From Acidimicrobiia bacterium (GTDB lineage Bacteria; Actinomycetota; Acidimicrobiia; IMCC26256; JAGPDB01): a stretch of 64,000 nucleotides of DNA. Within the stretch, counting starts at the first letter, position 1; each line of letters opens with the position of its first letter. The notes beneath the pieces are model-generated. The model was given only the letters and a program-made list of their open reading frames with translations, did not search any database and had not been told where the DNA came from. A program made the translations under genes and the position numbers. Below, in pieces: positions 35,969 to 45,317 of the stretch. The DNA is taken from positions 1 through 64,000 of the forward strand of contig JAGPDB010000008.1 of the NCBI GenBank assembly GCA_018057765.1, read 5' to 3'.

Positions 35969-36260
35969 TTGTTTCCTTAAAATCTATTTATTATCTATTC
36001 TTGAACTTCGATATGCAACTTTGCAACTGTAATGGAAAAATCGTAGTTAAGAACATACAAGGTTACTATTTTTAGTGGACTCAAAGCAAAGTGAAGACAA
36101 TGATACCTATTTTATAAATATTTGCTTGTTGTGTAACTAGATTTGAGTTAACTATATAGTAATTGCGCTTGCATAAGCCACATTAGCAGCTTGACTGATG
36201 CATGCCCTAAAGTTCGAAATACTAAATAGCCTATATCAGCAGATGCTGGTTACTGCGAGG
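35969..36260. other. Intergenic region upstream of rplM, nothing assigned
   Basis: About 290 bp between rplM and the 236-residue unknown. It must hold the rplM-rpsI promoter; TATAAAAT and TATATAGT on the minus strand are candidates. No RNA gene, repeat or convincing small coding frame was seen. Confidence 0.5.
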
Positions 36261-36971
36261 TCAGCCAATGCCTTGGCTTTGAGCGAGTGGAATAGGACCT
36301 TTGGGTGCTACAGAGCCTAAATCTCCTAAAATTGCGGTACCCAACCTTTTCGAGAAGTCCGCAGACACACCTTTTGTGCCAATTCCTTTTGAACTAACTA
36401 CGAATTCAATACAATCAGTATCTTGCGATGTTACTCTAACCGCAGCATCACTTAATACTTTACTGTCTTTGTCTCCAGTCAACATACAGTGCAATGCTTC
36501 TAATGTAACTAAAAGCTCGTTCGGCAGCACACGAGCTTTCCCGCTCGTAGTGCCCATTCTAGAGCTCATCGATAAGGATGCTAGATACGTCCTAGCAACT
36601 ATTTTCATTAAGTCATCTGGCATTTCCATCTGAAAGCTCTTAATAGGTCCACCATATTGAATTGCTTCATTAATTTCATGCCAAAGTTTCTCAACCTGCT
36701 CAATCAAATTTTTTCTGGAGTCAGAACCAATTTTCCCATACCCTTCAAGTCGTTTTGGATCTAAAACTATTGTCGCCATTTTAGGCGGTATGGTTTTAGT
36801 TAATATGGGTATATTTCTAAACCTATCAAACAAAGATCGATCTTGACAGATTTCAGCATAAAATGCTAATAAGTTTCTATTTGCAAAAGAAGCTAGCTTA
36901 ATGTTTCTTCCAACTGATGGAACTATCTTGATAAAAAAACTTCCACTTGATGGCCTATTACATGTTCCCAT
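36261..36971 (-). CDS. Hypothetical protein between truA and rplM
   Basis: An unrecognised 236-residue protein, basic near the N-terminus and without membrane segments. A GKIGSDSRKNLIEQVEKLWH stretch is amphipathic, and the C-terminal 60 residues are Gly- and Ser-rich. Start is uncertain: the called ATG gives MGTCNRPSSG, and other in-frame ATGs lie further in. The frame is open over 710 bp in an AT-rich genome with neighbour-like codon use, which supports a real gene. It follows the truA gene on the same strand. Confidence 0.55.
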   Translation of the reverse strand: MGTCNRPSSGSFFIKIVPSVGRNIKLASFANRNLLAFYAEICQDRSLFDRFRNIPILTKTIPPKMATIVLDPKRLEGYGKIGSDSRKNLIEQVEKLWHEINEAIQYGGPIKSFQMEMPDDLMKIVARTYLASLSMSSRMGTTSGKARVLPNELLVTLEALHCMLTGDKDSKVLSDAAVRVTSQDTDCIEFVVSSKGIGTKGVSADFSKRLGTAILGDLGSVAPKGPIPLAQSQGIG

Positions 36972-37026
36972 TACATTATCGTACTATAAATCACAATAAC
37001 ATCACAAATACGAATTAAAAGCAACA

Positions 37027-37818
37027 TCAGTACTCTATTGAAAATAGCGTTAAACCGTGCGGAAGAGCCAATTGTTTCGTAATAGATCTATCTTTTGCTT
37101 TTATCATTGCGGGGATATCATCAGGATTAACTTTGTCCCTTCCGACATCAACAAGAGTACCCATTATTGATCGAACCATTTGCCAACAGAAAGCATTTGC
37201 TTTTATTTCAAAACATATAAGCCGTGTTTCTTTACGTGATACATCGCAGATGCTAAATAAATCTTTATCTACTATTGAGAGTTCTGCGTTGACAACTTTT
37301 CTTATATTATGCTTTACGTCTGTATTTGTTCGACAAAAAGTAGTGAAATCATGTTCACCAACAAAATGCTTAGCTGCTAAAACCATATTTTTAAAATTTA
37401 AATTATTATAAATGTGCCACGTAAAATCTGAATAAAATGGGTGGGGGTTTTCTCCATTATAAATATAGTAACGATAGGTTCTAGCCTTAGCCGAAAACCT
37501 CGCATGAAAATCATCGTCTACTTTTTCCAAAGAGTGAAAAGTTATTTGTGGAGAAAGCCTTGCATTCAAAGTTCGAAATAAACTCGATTGATCAACACTT
37601 TCATCAACAAAAAAATTTGCTACTTGAGCGCGAGCGTGGACTCCTCTGTCGGTACGTCCCGCTAAATTAATTCGAACTTTAGATTGTGTAACCATTTCTA
37701 TTACTTCGCGAATTTTCCCGACTACAGTAGGCACAATTTCTATTGGAATACCAACTTGTTCTGCGCTACCATGAAAATATGTTCCTAAGTATGAAAAAAT
37801 ACATTTCAAGTTGACCAT
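37027..37818 (-). CDS. truA: tRNA pseudouridine(38-40) synthase TruA
   Basis: Makes pseudouridine in the anticodon stem-loop of tRNA. From the ATG at 37818 the protein is 263 residues with CIFSYLGTYFHGSAEQVG at the start, catalytic Asp57 in AGRTDRGVHARAQVANF, RTYRYYIYN, and FCWQMVRSIMGTLVDVG. An upstream ATG at 37902 would add 28 residues that do not look like TruA. The ATG at 37818 also lies 7 nt after a TAAAAT box with a TTGAAT -35, so it is the better choice. Confidence 0.95.
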   Translation of the reverse strand: MVNLKCIFSYLGTYFHGSAEQVGIPIEIVPTVVGKIREVIEMVTQSKVRINLAGRTDRGVHARAQVANFFVDESVDQSSLFRTLNARLSPQITFHSLEKVDDDFHARFSAKARTYRYYIYNGENPHPFYSDFTWHIYNNLNFKNMVLAAKHFVGEHDFTTFCRTNTDVKHNIRKVVNAELSIVDKDLFSICDVSRKETRLICFEIKANAFCWQMVRSIMGTLVDVGRDKVNPDDIPAMIKAKDRSITKQLALPHGLTLFSIEY

Positions 37819-37825
37819 AGTGATA

Positions 37826-37853
37826 ATTTTAGTTGCTAAATCAACCGATTCAA
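37826..37853 (-). promoter_or_regulatory. truA promoter
   Basis: On the minus strand TTGAAT (-35), a 16 nt spacer, TAAAAT (-10), then 7 nt to the truA ATG. This is the best complete promoter in the window and predicts a leaderless truA message. Confidence 0.6.
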
Positions 37854-37934
37854 TAAACGAAATAATATTCAAGATGTGTAAAGAAATTAACTGCTGGATC
37901 AATACCAGAGGAGCTACTTGTAAAAGCGCTAGTT

Positions 37935-38378
37935 TTAGTATTCTTTAGGGCAGGGATTTCCGTCTAAAGCATACAACGACCACTCAGAGTTTACGACACA
38001 TCTATTTGCATACTTGGCAATTATTGATGGTGTGTCACTGTCTTTGCCTATCAAATCTTTAGATGTATCGTATGGACTACGATACAAATTTGTATTAGCC
38101 CTCGTACTCGTCAAATAATATGCAACTTGGCCACTTTCAATATATGACTGAAGTTTCTTGTCGCTTATGAGACTTTTTCTACCATCGAACCCACCAAGTG
38201 ACATTACGGAACGCCCGGTAGATAGTTCAATTACTGAAGCATCAAAACTATTCTCGGTGATAGCAATCCATTTTTTAGAAACACTAAGTCTAACTAAGTC
38301 ATTAAATAGTTTTCTATCTGGTTTTGCTACTGGTGGAATCTGTGTAAATATTTTGTCTTTAGGCATTGCCGATGGCAC
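37935..38378 (-). pseudogene. C-terminal part of the frameshifted glycosyltransferase
   Basis: This 147-residue frame resembles the C-terminal soluble domain of actinobacterial GT39/ArnT-like mannosyltransferases: WIAITENSFDASVIELSTG, then SVMSLGGFDGRKSLISDKKL and YESGQVAYYL-type text. The frame is open further upstream to about 38470 and there encodes a membrane helix (FLFGVIVIFAVSTISAYE) that would complete the upstream gene. So it is very likely the end of the neighbouring glycosyltransferase, separated by one frameshift, and not an independent gene. The GTG start at 38378 is probably an artefact. Confidence 0.75.
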
Positions 38379-38437
38379 ATAGCCAATATATGCGCTATTG
38401 CGTGTTTCATATGCAGAAATTGTCGAGACAGCAAAAA

Positions 38438-40546
38438 TTACGATAACCCCAAAAAGAAAACTAATTTTACTAAAGTATCTTTATTATTATAAATAGCAAA
38501 AATTGATATAAAAGCCAATAAGACACCAGTGATAATAAGTGAAAAGAAAAGCACTGGGAACCATTTTGGGTCTATACTCCGTAATAAAAATGGAATTACA
38601 ACCCCAACTGAGATAACAGTGCTTCCTGTTAGCCAATATAGCAAACCGCGTCCATAAGATTTGTGCTTTCGAGCTAATTGCAAACTGATCCCTAATAGAG
38701 CAGAAATTGCCGGGATAAGAATCAAACTATAATAACCGTGTATTTTGCCTTTAGCAATACTGAAAACAAATACGTAAAATAGAAGTACTAGTGACCAAAA
38801 GAGAAGTTGTCTTTTTTGGCTTCTACTTTGCTCATTATTATTTTTAAAACAATACCAAATTCCAAAGCATGCACAAACTATTGCAGGTAGTAAAAACCAT
38901 CCGATATTAGAGAAGAAAGATGAATTAAACATCCTAAAAAATCCTGAATTCCCGCCGAATATTGCCGATGGTCCACCAGAGACTTTCGCTGGACCATCTC
39001 CAGTCAAGCGCGATAGACCGTTATAGCCAAAAACCAGATCCCAAACATTATTACTTGCTGAGCCACCAATAATTGGCCTGCTATTTGGCGACGTTAAGGA
39101 AACAAAAATAGGCCACGACAAAGCTGTTAATAGAAAAACTACACCACCGAGAATCAATTTCTTCACAAAACTGTGTAAAGATTTGCTTACACGAAAATCC
39201 CATAGAACTATTACGAATAATATAGGTAAAAAAATTAATGCTTGTAAAGTTTTAATTTGGAACATTAGACCAAGCACCACACCAGTCATCAGAAAGTATT
39301 TCCAGCTTTCAGTACTCATGGCCTTTAAAACACAAGCTAACAATAAAATACTTGCTAACACCAAAAAACTATCAGGATTATTAAATCGAAACATGATGGT
39401 ACTCAAAGGCGAAAAAATGAATATAAGACCAGCAGCTAAACCACTAGTAATATCGAAATGTCGACGCACTATTTTATATATGGCAAGACTAGAAAATATG
39501 CCGGTTAGAGCATGTGGCAACAAAACTGCGAACTGACTAAAACCAAAAAGTTTGACAGAAAAGACCGACGGCCATAAAACAATCGGGAATTTATCTATAG
39601 TAATAAAACCTTGTGCATCAAACCCACCAAATAAAAATGCTTTCCAACTTGTTGACGCCGATTGTGTAGCAGCCGAATAATAGAGATTCGCCCATTGATT
39701 ATCTGTTAGATTTACAAGAAATATTAATGAAGCTATTAACATTAACCCCACCAACAAAAGACGTTCAGGCGTGATGATACGTTTTTGTGTAACGGACATT
39801 CTATTAATAAATTTCATCATTTCTGATGCGAGTTTTAAAAATTTGACAGTAGTTGAAGGAGATTCGTTCCAAGTGATGGGCACCGATTTAATTTTAACCT
39901 TTTGATTTTTTGCATTAATGAGAAGTTCGGAATCGAACAGCCATTTATTATTTTTAACTTTTGGTATAAGCTTTTTTGCTAAAACTGTTGGCATAGCTTT
40001 AAATCCACATTGCATATCTATAAATTTTGTACCAACAAATAGTCTGCTAGCTCTATGATACATTGCAGAGGAAATTGAGCGCATTGCTTTACGTTTAACT
40101 CTAGATTTTTTCAGCCTACGATTACCAATAACAATACCGGTATATCCAGAAAGAAGTGGGTCTAAAAGCGCTTGAACAGATGATAAATCTGTAGCAAGAT
40201 CAACATCCATATACATTACGATATCTGAGTTTGAACTAAGCCATGCTTCTTTTAATACACGACCTCGGCCTTTCTTTTCAGTTCGAACAAAACGCATGTG
40301 TGTCTGGTTTTTAACAAATTTATATATAGCATTATTTGTAGCTTTTGGGACAGCACTACATGCAATAGTCAAGTTATAGTTAAAAGCCAATTCTGTGCTT
40401 AGTGTTTTAAGATACTTGTCGACTTTTTTTAATGAAGCCAATAGATTTTCAATATTTTCATTATGGATGGGTATCGTAACGTCGACAATTTTCATGTCAA
40501 TTGTTGCTAGCGGCGTATCTTTTAACAACATTTCATTCTTAGCCAA
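38438..40546 (-). CDS. GT2 - GT39/ArnT-like fusion glycosyltransferase, N-terminal part
   Basis: A 702-residue fusion. Residues 18-235 are a family 2 glycosyltransferase of the dolichol-phosphate mannose synthase type: VTIPIHNENIENLL and the DVD motif in MDVDLATDLSS at about 114-120, then MQCGFKAM. From about 260 it is a multi-pass PMT/ArnT-like transferase with YYSAATQSASTSWKAFLFGG, then ITIDKFP, and RFNNPDSFLVL. One half could make a polyprenyl-phosphate sugar and the other use it outside the membrane. The reading frame ends abruptly (LVKLVFFLGLS) inside a membrane helix that continues in another frame. Confidence 0.88.
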   Translation of the reverse strand: MAKNEMLLKDTPLATIDMKIVDVTIPIHNENIENLLASLKKVDKYLKTLSTELAFNYNLTIACSAVPKATNNAIYKFVKNQTHMRFVRTEKKGRGRVLKEAWLSSNSDIVMYMDVDLATDLSSVQALLDPLLSGYTGIVIGNRRLKKSRVKRKAMRSISSAMYHRASRLFVGTKFIDMQCGFKAMPTVLAKKLIPKVKNNKWLFDSELLINAKNQKVKIKSVPITWNESPSTTVKFLKLASEMMKFINRMSVTQKRIITPERLLLVGLMLIASLIFLVNLTDNQWANLYYSAATQSASTSWKAFLFGGFDAQGFITIDKFPIVLWPSVFSVKLFGFSQFAVLLPHALTGIFSSLAIYKIVRRHFDITSGLAAGLIFIFSPLSTIMFRFNNPDSFLVLASILLLACVLKAMSTESWKYFLMTGVVLGLMFQIKTLQALIFLPILFVIVLWDFRVSKSLHSFVKKLILGGVVFLLTALSWPIFVSLTSPNSRPIIGGSASNNVWDLVFGYNGLSRLTGDGPAKVSGGPSAIFGGNSGFFRMFNSSFFSNIGWFLLPAIVCACFGIWYCFKNNNEQSRSQKRQLLFWSLVLLFYVFVFSIAKGKIHGYYSLILIPAISALLGISLQLARKHKSYGRGLLYWLTGSTVISVGVVIPFLLRSIDPKWFPVLFFSLIITGVLLAFISIFAIYNNKDTLVKLVFFLGLS

Positions 40547-40616
40547 AATATAAACTTAAGATAATTGCCATAAGCAGTTTATTCTACAATGTTTATAGTG
40601 TAATTTTATGTCCAAA

Positions 40617-43466
40617 CTACGTATTGTTAGTATTTCGTTTTCGAAAAATCATCCACCAGCTAGCAAAACCTACAGAGAGTATTAGCACTATCAAAGAAGC
40701 AAACCAGAAAATTGTTGAAAGATCATTCGTTTTGAGTGATTGAGAATTTATGGTAGCGGTATCCCCTAATTTTGGACTTGCTTTAAAACTGTCATAGTTT
40801 ATGCTTGAGTCATAGTTAGTGCTCGATTCAGAGTTTCCAGTGCCAGTCTCTTCAGATACAGCATTAACATTTTTAGCTGCTGCGAATTTCTTGGCAACTT
40901 TTTTGCTGTCAATTTCGTCATTAAAACTGTTTTCATTAGTACCATTAACACCACCAGACTCAGCAGAATCACCAGGCCCATCAGAGTTATTTGTTTCTTC
41001 TATACCTAGAACATAAGGACGCAAAGTTGGATTCGCTGAATCATTTTTGAGCCATACATCATCGAAATTCCAACTTTGAAATACAGGTGCTGGACTATCT
41101 CCAAAATAATAGTTAGGAGATAAACCATCAGTGTTTATAGGTTTACACATCTCATCAATAATTGTTATTGGATCACCTTGCGCATTTGAAGCTAGCGAAG
41201 CACAATTGTTTTGAGTGGTAGCAGATTGATCAAAAGATGTATTTTCAAATTCTGGACGGTTACCGTCATCATCAGTCTCACCAAGACCAACAACACCGCC
41301 AGATATTGCGGCACCAGTATTTAGACCAGAGGCATAGGAATCAATTATGGTACTTCCAGAGTTAAAGGCAATTATTCCACCAAGGTTTGAATTTGTTGTT
41401 CCATCAGTTGAAAGAGCAGAAGTAGAATATGAACGCTCAACAATAGAGTTCACGCCATAACCTATAATTCCACCAAGCATAGAAGTAGCAGTGCTACTTG
41501 TTCGTTCATCGTGTAAACTAATTGGCCCAACAGAATAGACATCAGAAATATGAGCATTTCCATAACCTAGAACACCGCCGATAACTACAGTTTGGCTAAC
41601 ATCTGAGAATACATCACGGCTAATAGCAACATTAGTTGATGATTGAGCAACTACAAGAGAAGCAACATTACCGCCACCCCTATGACTTGAAGTACCACCA
41701 ACGAGTGCACCAATTCGAGGCTGTGGAGCACCTGTTTTAGTTATAGTAGCTATAAAGTTTCCGTTACTATCAAACTTTTGTACTCGTCGTGTCTGGTCTA
41801 AAACATAAATATTACCCGCTGTATCAAGTGATAAATCTCCAGTATAGACAAACTCTCCTTCACCATCACCGTATCGACCAAATTGGCTTATGTAATTCCC
41901 ATTACTATCAAACTTTTGTACTCGACAGTTGTAGCTATCCGAAACATAGATATTGCCAGCAGAATCGACAGCAACATCTGATGGACTATTAAAATTACCA
42001 TCGATATCATCATTTTCGGGATATTGAAGATCGCTTTGACCATATGAACCAAATTTTGAAATAAAGTTTCCATTCGAATCTAATTTTTGGATACGATCAT
42101 TTTGAGAGTCGGCTACATAAATATTGTTGTTAGTATCAAAAGCAATACCAGTAGGTCCTTCGAATTGTCCATCACCAGAACCTCTTGATCCAAACTCTGA
42201 AATGAAATTACCGTCATTATCAAACTTTTGAAAACCTTCACTATAAGCTTTTACATTGTAGAGATTACCAAGAGAATCAATACCATTAGTGGTTCCAAGC
42301 CAAGTTTTTTTGGCGGCTTGAATTGTTGTACTAAATTGTTCTATTTCATTTCCCTGTTGATCGAACTTGAACATTTTATCTAAACTGTTATCAGTTACAA
42401 ATGTGTTTCCGCTGGAGTCAACTGTAACTCCGCTTCCATAGACAATTTCGTTGCCCCCAAATGTAGATTGTTGTTCACCATCACTATTAGCCACAACAAT
42501 ATTTCCATATATCGAAAAATAGGTCTTGTCGTTAGGACCTACGGTAAAACTACTAAGGCCACCGTTTCGGTTTGAAGCAACACGCATATCGCTATCAGTA
42601 ATAGAGTCAATTGAACCATTAACACTAACGTTTTGTATGCTTGCACCGTTATAAGCTATTGAAGATATACCACCAACATATTTAGCATCACTATCAGCTT
42701 CAATTGTTAGATTTTCAAAACTAGTGTTAGCAATTGTAGCACCATCCAAAGTGCCAAAAATACCAGCTAATAAACTAGATTTTTGATATAGGTTAGAGAC
42801 ACTGTGGCCTTGACCGTCAAGTACGCCTCTAAAACCTTCTGGCCCAGTAGAAGTTCCATTTTCTGTATCGAAAATAGGGAAGAAACCCGCGCCAGTCATT
42901 ATACCAACACCCGGAGCATCTACATTTGTTCCCCAAACCCAATTAACAGAATCTGCACAATCGATATCTCGATCTAAAACATAATGACCTTCGAGGTCCC
43001 CTGTAAGTCCAGTAGAAGGGTCGTAACCAATTGCTTGTAAGTCACGACAAGACGATATGGTAAACGTACCTTCAGGAAGTGTAGTAATTTCGAATTCATT
43101 TGACCACGCTGTATATTGTTCAGTCTCGTTAGGGTCATTCCAATCAATAGTCATTACTGTTACTCGTATAGAATAAGTCGTACCTGGCTCTATACCTTCT
43201 GATATTAGACCTTCGCCCATACCATTATTATCATTATTTATCCAAGTTTGTGAGCCCTGTTTACGATAGGCAATGCGTGCATAACCAATAAAATCATTCG
43301 GTCCACCATTCCAGTTTAAATTTATTGTTCTAGCAGTAGCAGTACCAGTCAAATTGAATGGCCCATCTAAACAGTCAGGAGTCGTAGCAATTGCATCATC
43401 ACCATATGTTGTGCCATTCTCATTTGTGACAAAGGCACGATAATGGAATTCGTTACCACAATATAC
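40617..43466 (-). CDS. NHL/GLUG surface protein, C-terminal part after in-frame stop
   Basis: The frame continues in phase from the upstream NHL gene after one TAA. Residues just after the stop (YCGNEFHYRAFVTNENGTTY) complete a fibronectin III-like domain; a second Fn3-like domain follows. Next comes a GLUG-type beta-helix (FRGVLDGQGHSVSNLYQ and later GGIIGYG repeats) interrupted by six NHL repeats, about residues 264-540 counted from the TTG at 43352. The end is a Ser/Asn-rich linker, one membrane helix and a FRKRNTNNT tail, so the protein is anchored with its bulk outside. Calling from the TTG alone gives 911 residues. Confidence 0.75.
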   Translation of the reverse strand, partial: VYCGNEFHYRAFVTNENGTTYGDDAIATTPDCLDGPFNLTGTATARTINLNWNGGPNDFIGYARIAYRKQGSQTWINNDNNGMGEGLISEGIEPGTTYSIRVTVMTIDWNDPNETEQYTAWSNEFEITTLPEGTFTISSCRDLQAIGYDPSTGLTGDLEGHYVLDRDIDCADSVNWVWGTNVDAPGVGIMTGAGFFPIFDTENGTSTGPEGFRGVLDGQGHSVSNLYQKSSLLAGIFGTLDGATIANTSFENLTIEADSDAKYVGGISSIAYNGASIQNVSVNGSIDSITDSDMRVASNRNGGLSSFTVGPNDKTYFSIYGNIVVANSDGEQQSTFGGNEIVYGSGVTVDSSGNTFVTDNSLDKMFKFDQQGNEIEQFSTTIQAAKKTWLGTTNGIDSLGNLYNVKAYSEGFQKFDNDGNFISEFGSRGSGDGQFEGPTGIAFDTNNNIYVADSQNDRIQKLDSNGNFISKFGSYGQSDLQYPENDDIDGNFNSPSDVAVDSAGNIYVSDSYNCRVQKFDSNGNYISQFGRYGDGEGEFVYTGDLSLDTAGNIYVLDQTRRVQKFDSNGNFIATITKTGAPQPRIGALVGGTSSHRGGGNVASLVVAQSSTNVAISRDVFSDVSQTVVIGGVLGYGNAHISDVYSVGPISLHDERTSSTATSMLGGIIGYGVNSIVERSYSTSALSTDGTTNSNLGGIIAFNSGSTIIDSYASGLNTGAAISGGVVGLGETDDDGNRPEFENTSFDQSATTQNNCASLASNAQGDPITIIDEMCKPINTDGLSPNYYFGDSPAPVFQSWNFDDVWLKNDSANPTLRPYVLGIEETNNSDGPGDSAESGGVNGTNENSFNDEIDSKKVAKKFAAAKNVNAVSEETGTGNSESSTNYDSSINYDSFKASPKLGDTATINSQSLKTNDLSTIFWFASLIVLILSVGFASWWMIFRKRNTNNT

Positions 43467-44591
43467 TTATGCTTCCAATAAAAACGGTGTGTTTGCAGGA
43501 TCGTTCTTTACATAGCGTATCACTCGACTGTTAGATGTATCTACAATAATAATATTGCCATTAGGATCTACATCTATTCCATTTGGACTATTGAACTCTC
43601 CAACTTTCGAACCATTAGTACCGAATGTAGAAACAAACACACCCGAACTATCAAAAACTTGGACTCGAGAGTTTTGTGTATCGACAACAAAAAGATTGTT
43701 GTCAGAATCAACATCTATGCCAATAGGATATTTAAATTGTCCAGTTTCTGAACCAATAGTACCAAATTTAGAAACAAAATTTCCATCACTATCAAACTTC
43801 TGTACACGATTGTTGCCACTATCAGTCACGAAAACATTTTCATTTGAATCAATAGCTATTCCACGAACACCGGAACCATCTAATTGTCCATCGCCAGTGC
43901 CAGTAGCACCGAATTTAGAAACAAAAACACCTGAACTATTAAACTTTTGAATACGAGTGCTTTGATCTCCAACATAGATATTGCCTGCACTGTCTATAGC
44001 AATTGCTCGAGGAAACAAAAAACGTCCATCAATTGAACCAATAGTACCAAATTTAGAAACAAAATTTCCATCACTATCAAATTTCTGAACACGATAATTA
44101 TCAGTATCAGTTATATAAATATTGCCATTTGCATCTATAGCAATACCACTCGGACCATTCATTTGACCATTAGCAGTGCCATTTGTTCCAAACTTCAACA
44201 AAAGATTTCCACTACTATCAAACTTCTGAATACGATTATTATTAGTATCCGCAACATAAATATTACCGCTAGCATCATATGCAATATCTTGGGCAGCTTG
44301 AAGTTGTCCATCTCCAGAACCACGAGACATGAATTCAGAAACATAACTGTATCTCTCTAATTCTTTTGTCTCTTTAACTTGGGAACCATAACTACTTGTA
44401 GGCCCATATTGAAAACCGTGTTCTATTACACCATCCCTATTCGTAAAACCTTGTAAAATCGGGAACATGCCTGAAACATTTGCGCTACTTGTATTAGCGA
44501 CTGGTGGATCACTTGGTAATGCATAAGAGACCGCAGGGAGTGAAAGCATCGAAATAATTAATACGAATTTAAGGCCTAATGTTTTGATCAT
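43467..44591 (-). CDS. NHL-repeat surface protein, N-terminal part
   Basis: A 374-residue exported protein. The ATG at 44591 starts a clean signal peptide (MIKTLGLKFVLIISMLSLP, cleavage near SYA-LPSD); an upstream ATG at 44639 adds 16 residues. After the first half of an Fn3-like domain (GFQYGPTSSYGS) come six NHL repeats of about 45 residues with the pattern IAIDSxGNIYVxDxxNxRVQKF, enough for one six-bladed propeller. It ends at TAA (43467-43469), directly followed in frame by the other half of the Fn3-like domain. It is best seen as the start of one 1323-residue protein. Confidence 0.8.
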   Translation of the reverse strand: MIKTLGLKFVLIISMLSLPAVSYALPSDPPVANTSSANVSGMFPILQGFTNRDGVIEHGFQYGPTSSYGSQVKETKELERYSYVSEFMSRGSGDGQLQAAQDIAYDASGNIYVADTNNNRIQKFDSSGNLLLKFGTNGTANGQMNGPSGIAIDANGNIYITDTDNYRVQKFDSDGNFVSKFGTIGSIDGRFLFPRAIAIDSAGNIYVGDQSTRIQKFNSSGVFVSKFGATGTGDGQLDGSGVRGIAIDSNENVFVTDSGNNRVQKFDSDGNFVSKFGTIGSETGQFKYPIGIDVDSDNNLFVVDTQNSRVQVFDSSGVFVSTFGTNGSKVGEFNSPNGIDVDPNGNIIIVDTSNSRVIRYVKNDPANTPFLLEA

Positions 44592-44721
44592 AGTAATTTC
44601 TACGACACGATCCGATATTTCTTTAGTTAATCTCGACAAAATAGGCCAAATTGCCTATAAATCACAATTACTCACTCAAGGATTTTACTAATAACAGCTG
44701 GATTGCTTATATTGCTATCTG

Positions 44722-44727
44722 TATAAT
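44722..44727 (+). promoter_or_regulatory. -10 box of the plus-strand GNAT gene
   Basis: TATAAT followed by GAATT and the ATG at 44733. The 5 nt gap predicts a leaderless transcript. Confidence 0.6.
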
Positions 44728-44732
44728 GAATT

Positions 44733-45317
44733 ATGGACTACAGTAAAATAAAAATCTCAAATCTACCAGATGAAATAGAAGTAGATGAAAAAATAGTATT
44801 ACGGGCATCAAACAAAAAAGATCTAGATAAATTTATTAAAGTCATATTAAATAATATAGATTTTCTAAAAGTATGGATGCCTTGGGCACGTGTAGAAAAT
44901 GTGGCACAAAATTCTCGTGAACATATAAATGAATCTATATCTAATAAAATTAATAATATCTCTTGCCAATACTATATTATTTATCAAAATATAATAGTTG
45001 GCAGCATTGGTATACATAAACGTGAAGAGACAGGCGAATTTCTAGAAATTGGCTACTGGTTGAGTGAAAAAGTTAACGGCAAAGGTATCGCAACTAATGC
45101 TGTTAAAAAGCTGACCGAAGTCTGCCTTGAGGCAACAAATGCTGCAGGAATTGATATAGGTTGTGACAAAGATAACTTGATTAGCCAAAAAATTCCGGAG
45201 CGTCTCGGTTTTGAAATGATTAATCATGGGAAACGCCAAATTCTTTCTAGACCAACTTTTGAAATAGAAGGACCGCTCTATCGACTAACAAGAAAACAGT
45301 GGAAAGATAAATTTTAA
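44733..45317 (+). CDS. RimJ/RimL-like GNAT acetyltransferase
   Basis: A 194-residue acetyltransferase of the RimJ/RimL/YdaF type: VLRASNKKDLDKF near the N-terminus, IGYWLSEKVNGKGIATNAV with the acetyl-CoA loop NGKGIA, and SQKIPERLGFEMINHGKR. Targets in this group include ribosomal protein N-termini and small amines; the substrate is not clear here. It is divergent from the surface protein gene and overlaps the end of a decayed minus-strand gene by 4 bp. Confidence 0.85.
   Translation: MDYSKIKISNLPDEIEVDEKIVLRASNKKDLDKFIKVILNNIDFLKVWMPWARVENVAQNSREHINESISNKINNISCQYYIIYQNIIVGSIGIHKREETGEFLEIGYWLSEKVNGKGIATNAVKKLTEVCLEATNAAGIDIGCDKDNLISQKIPERLGFEMINHGKRQILSRPTFEIEGPLYRLTRKQWKDKF

Noticed and set aside
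35969-36260. Small RNA gene in the spacer before rplM
   Set aside because: No convincing stable fold or known RNA motif by eye; more likely the promoter region.
37819-37902. Upstream start of truA adding 28 residues
   Set aside because: The added residues do not look like TruA and overlap the -35/-10 promoter; the ATG at 37818 fits the family.
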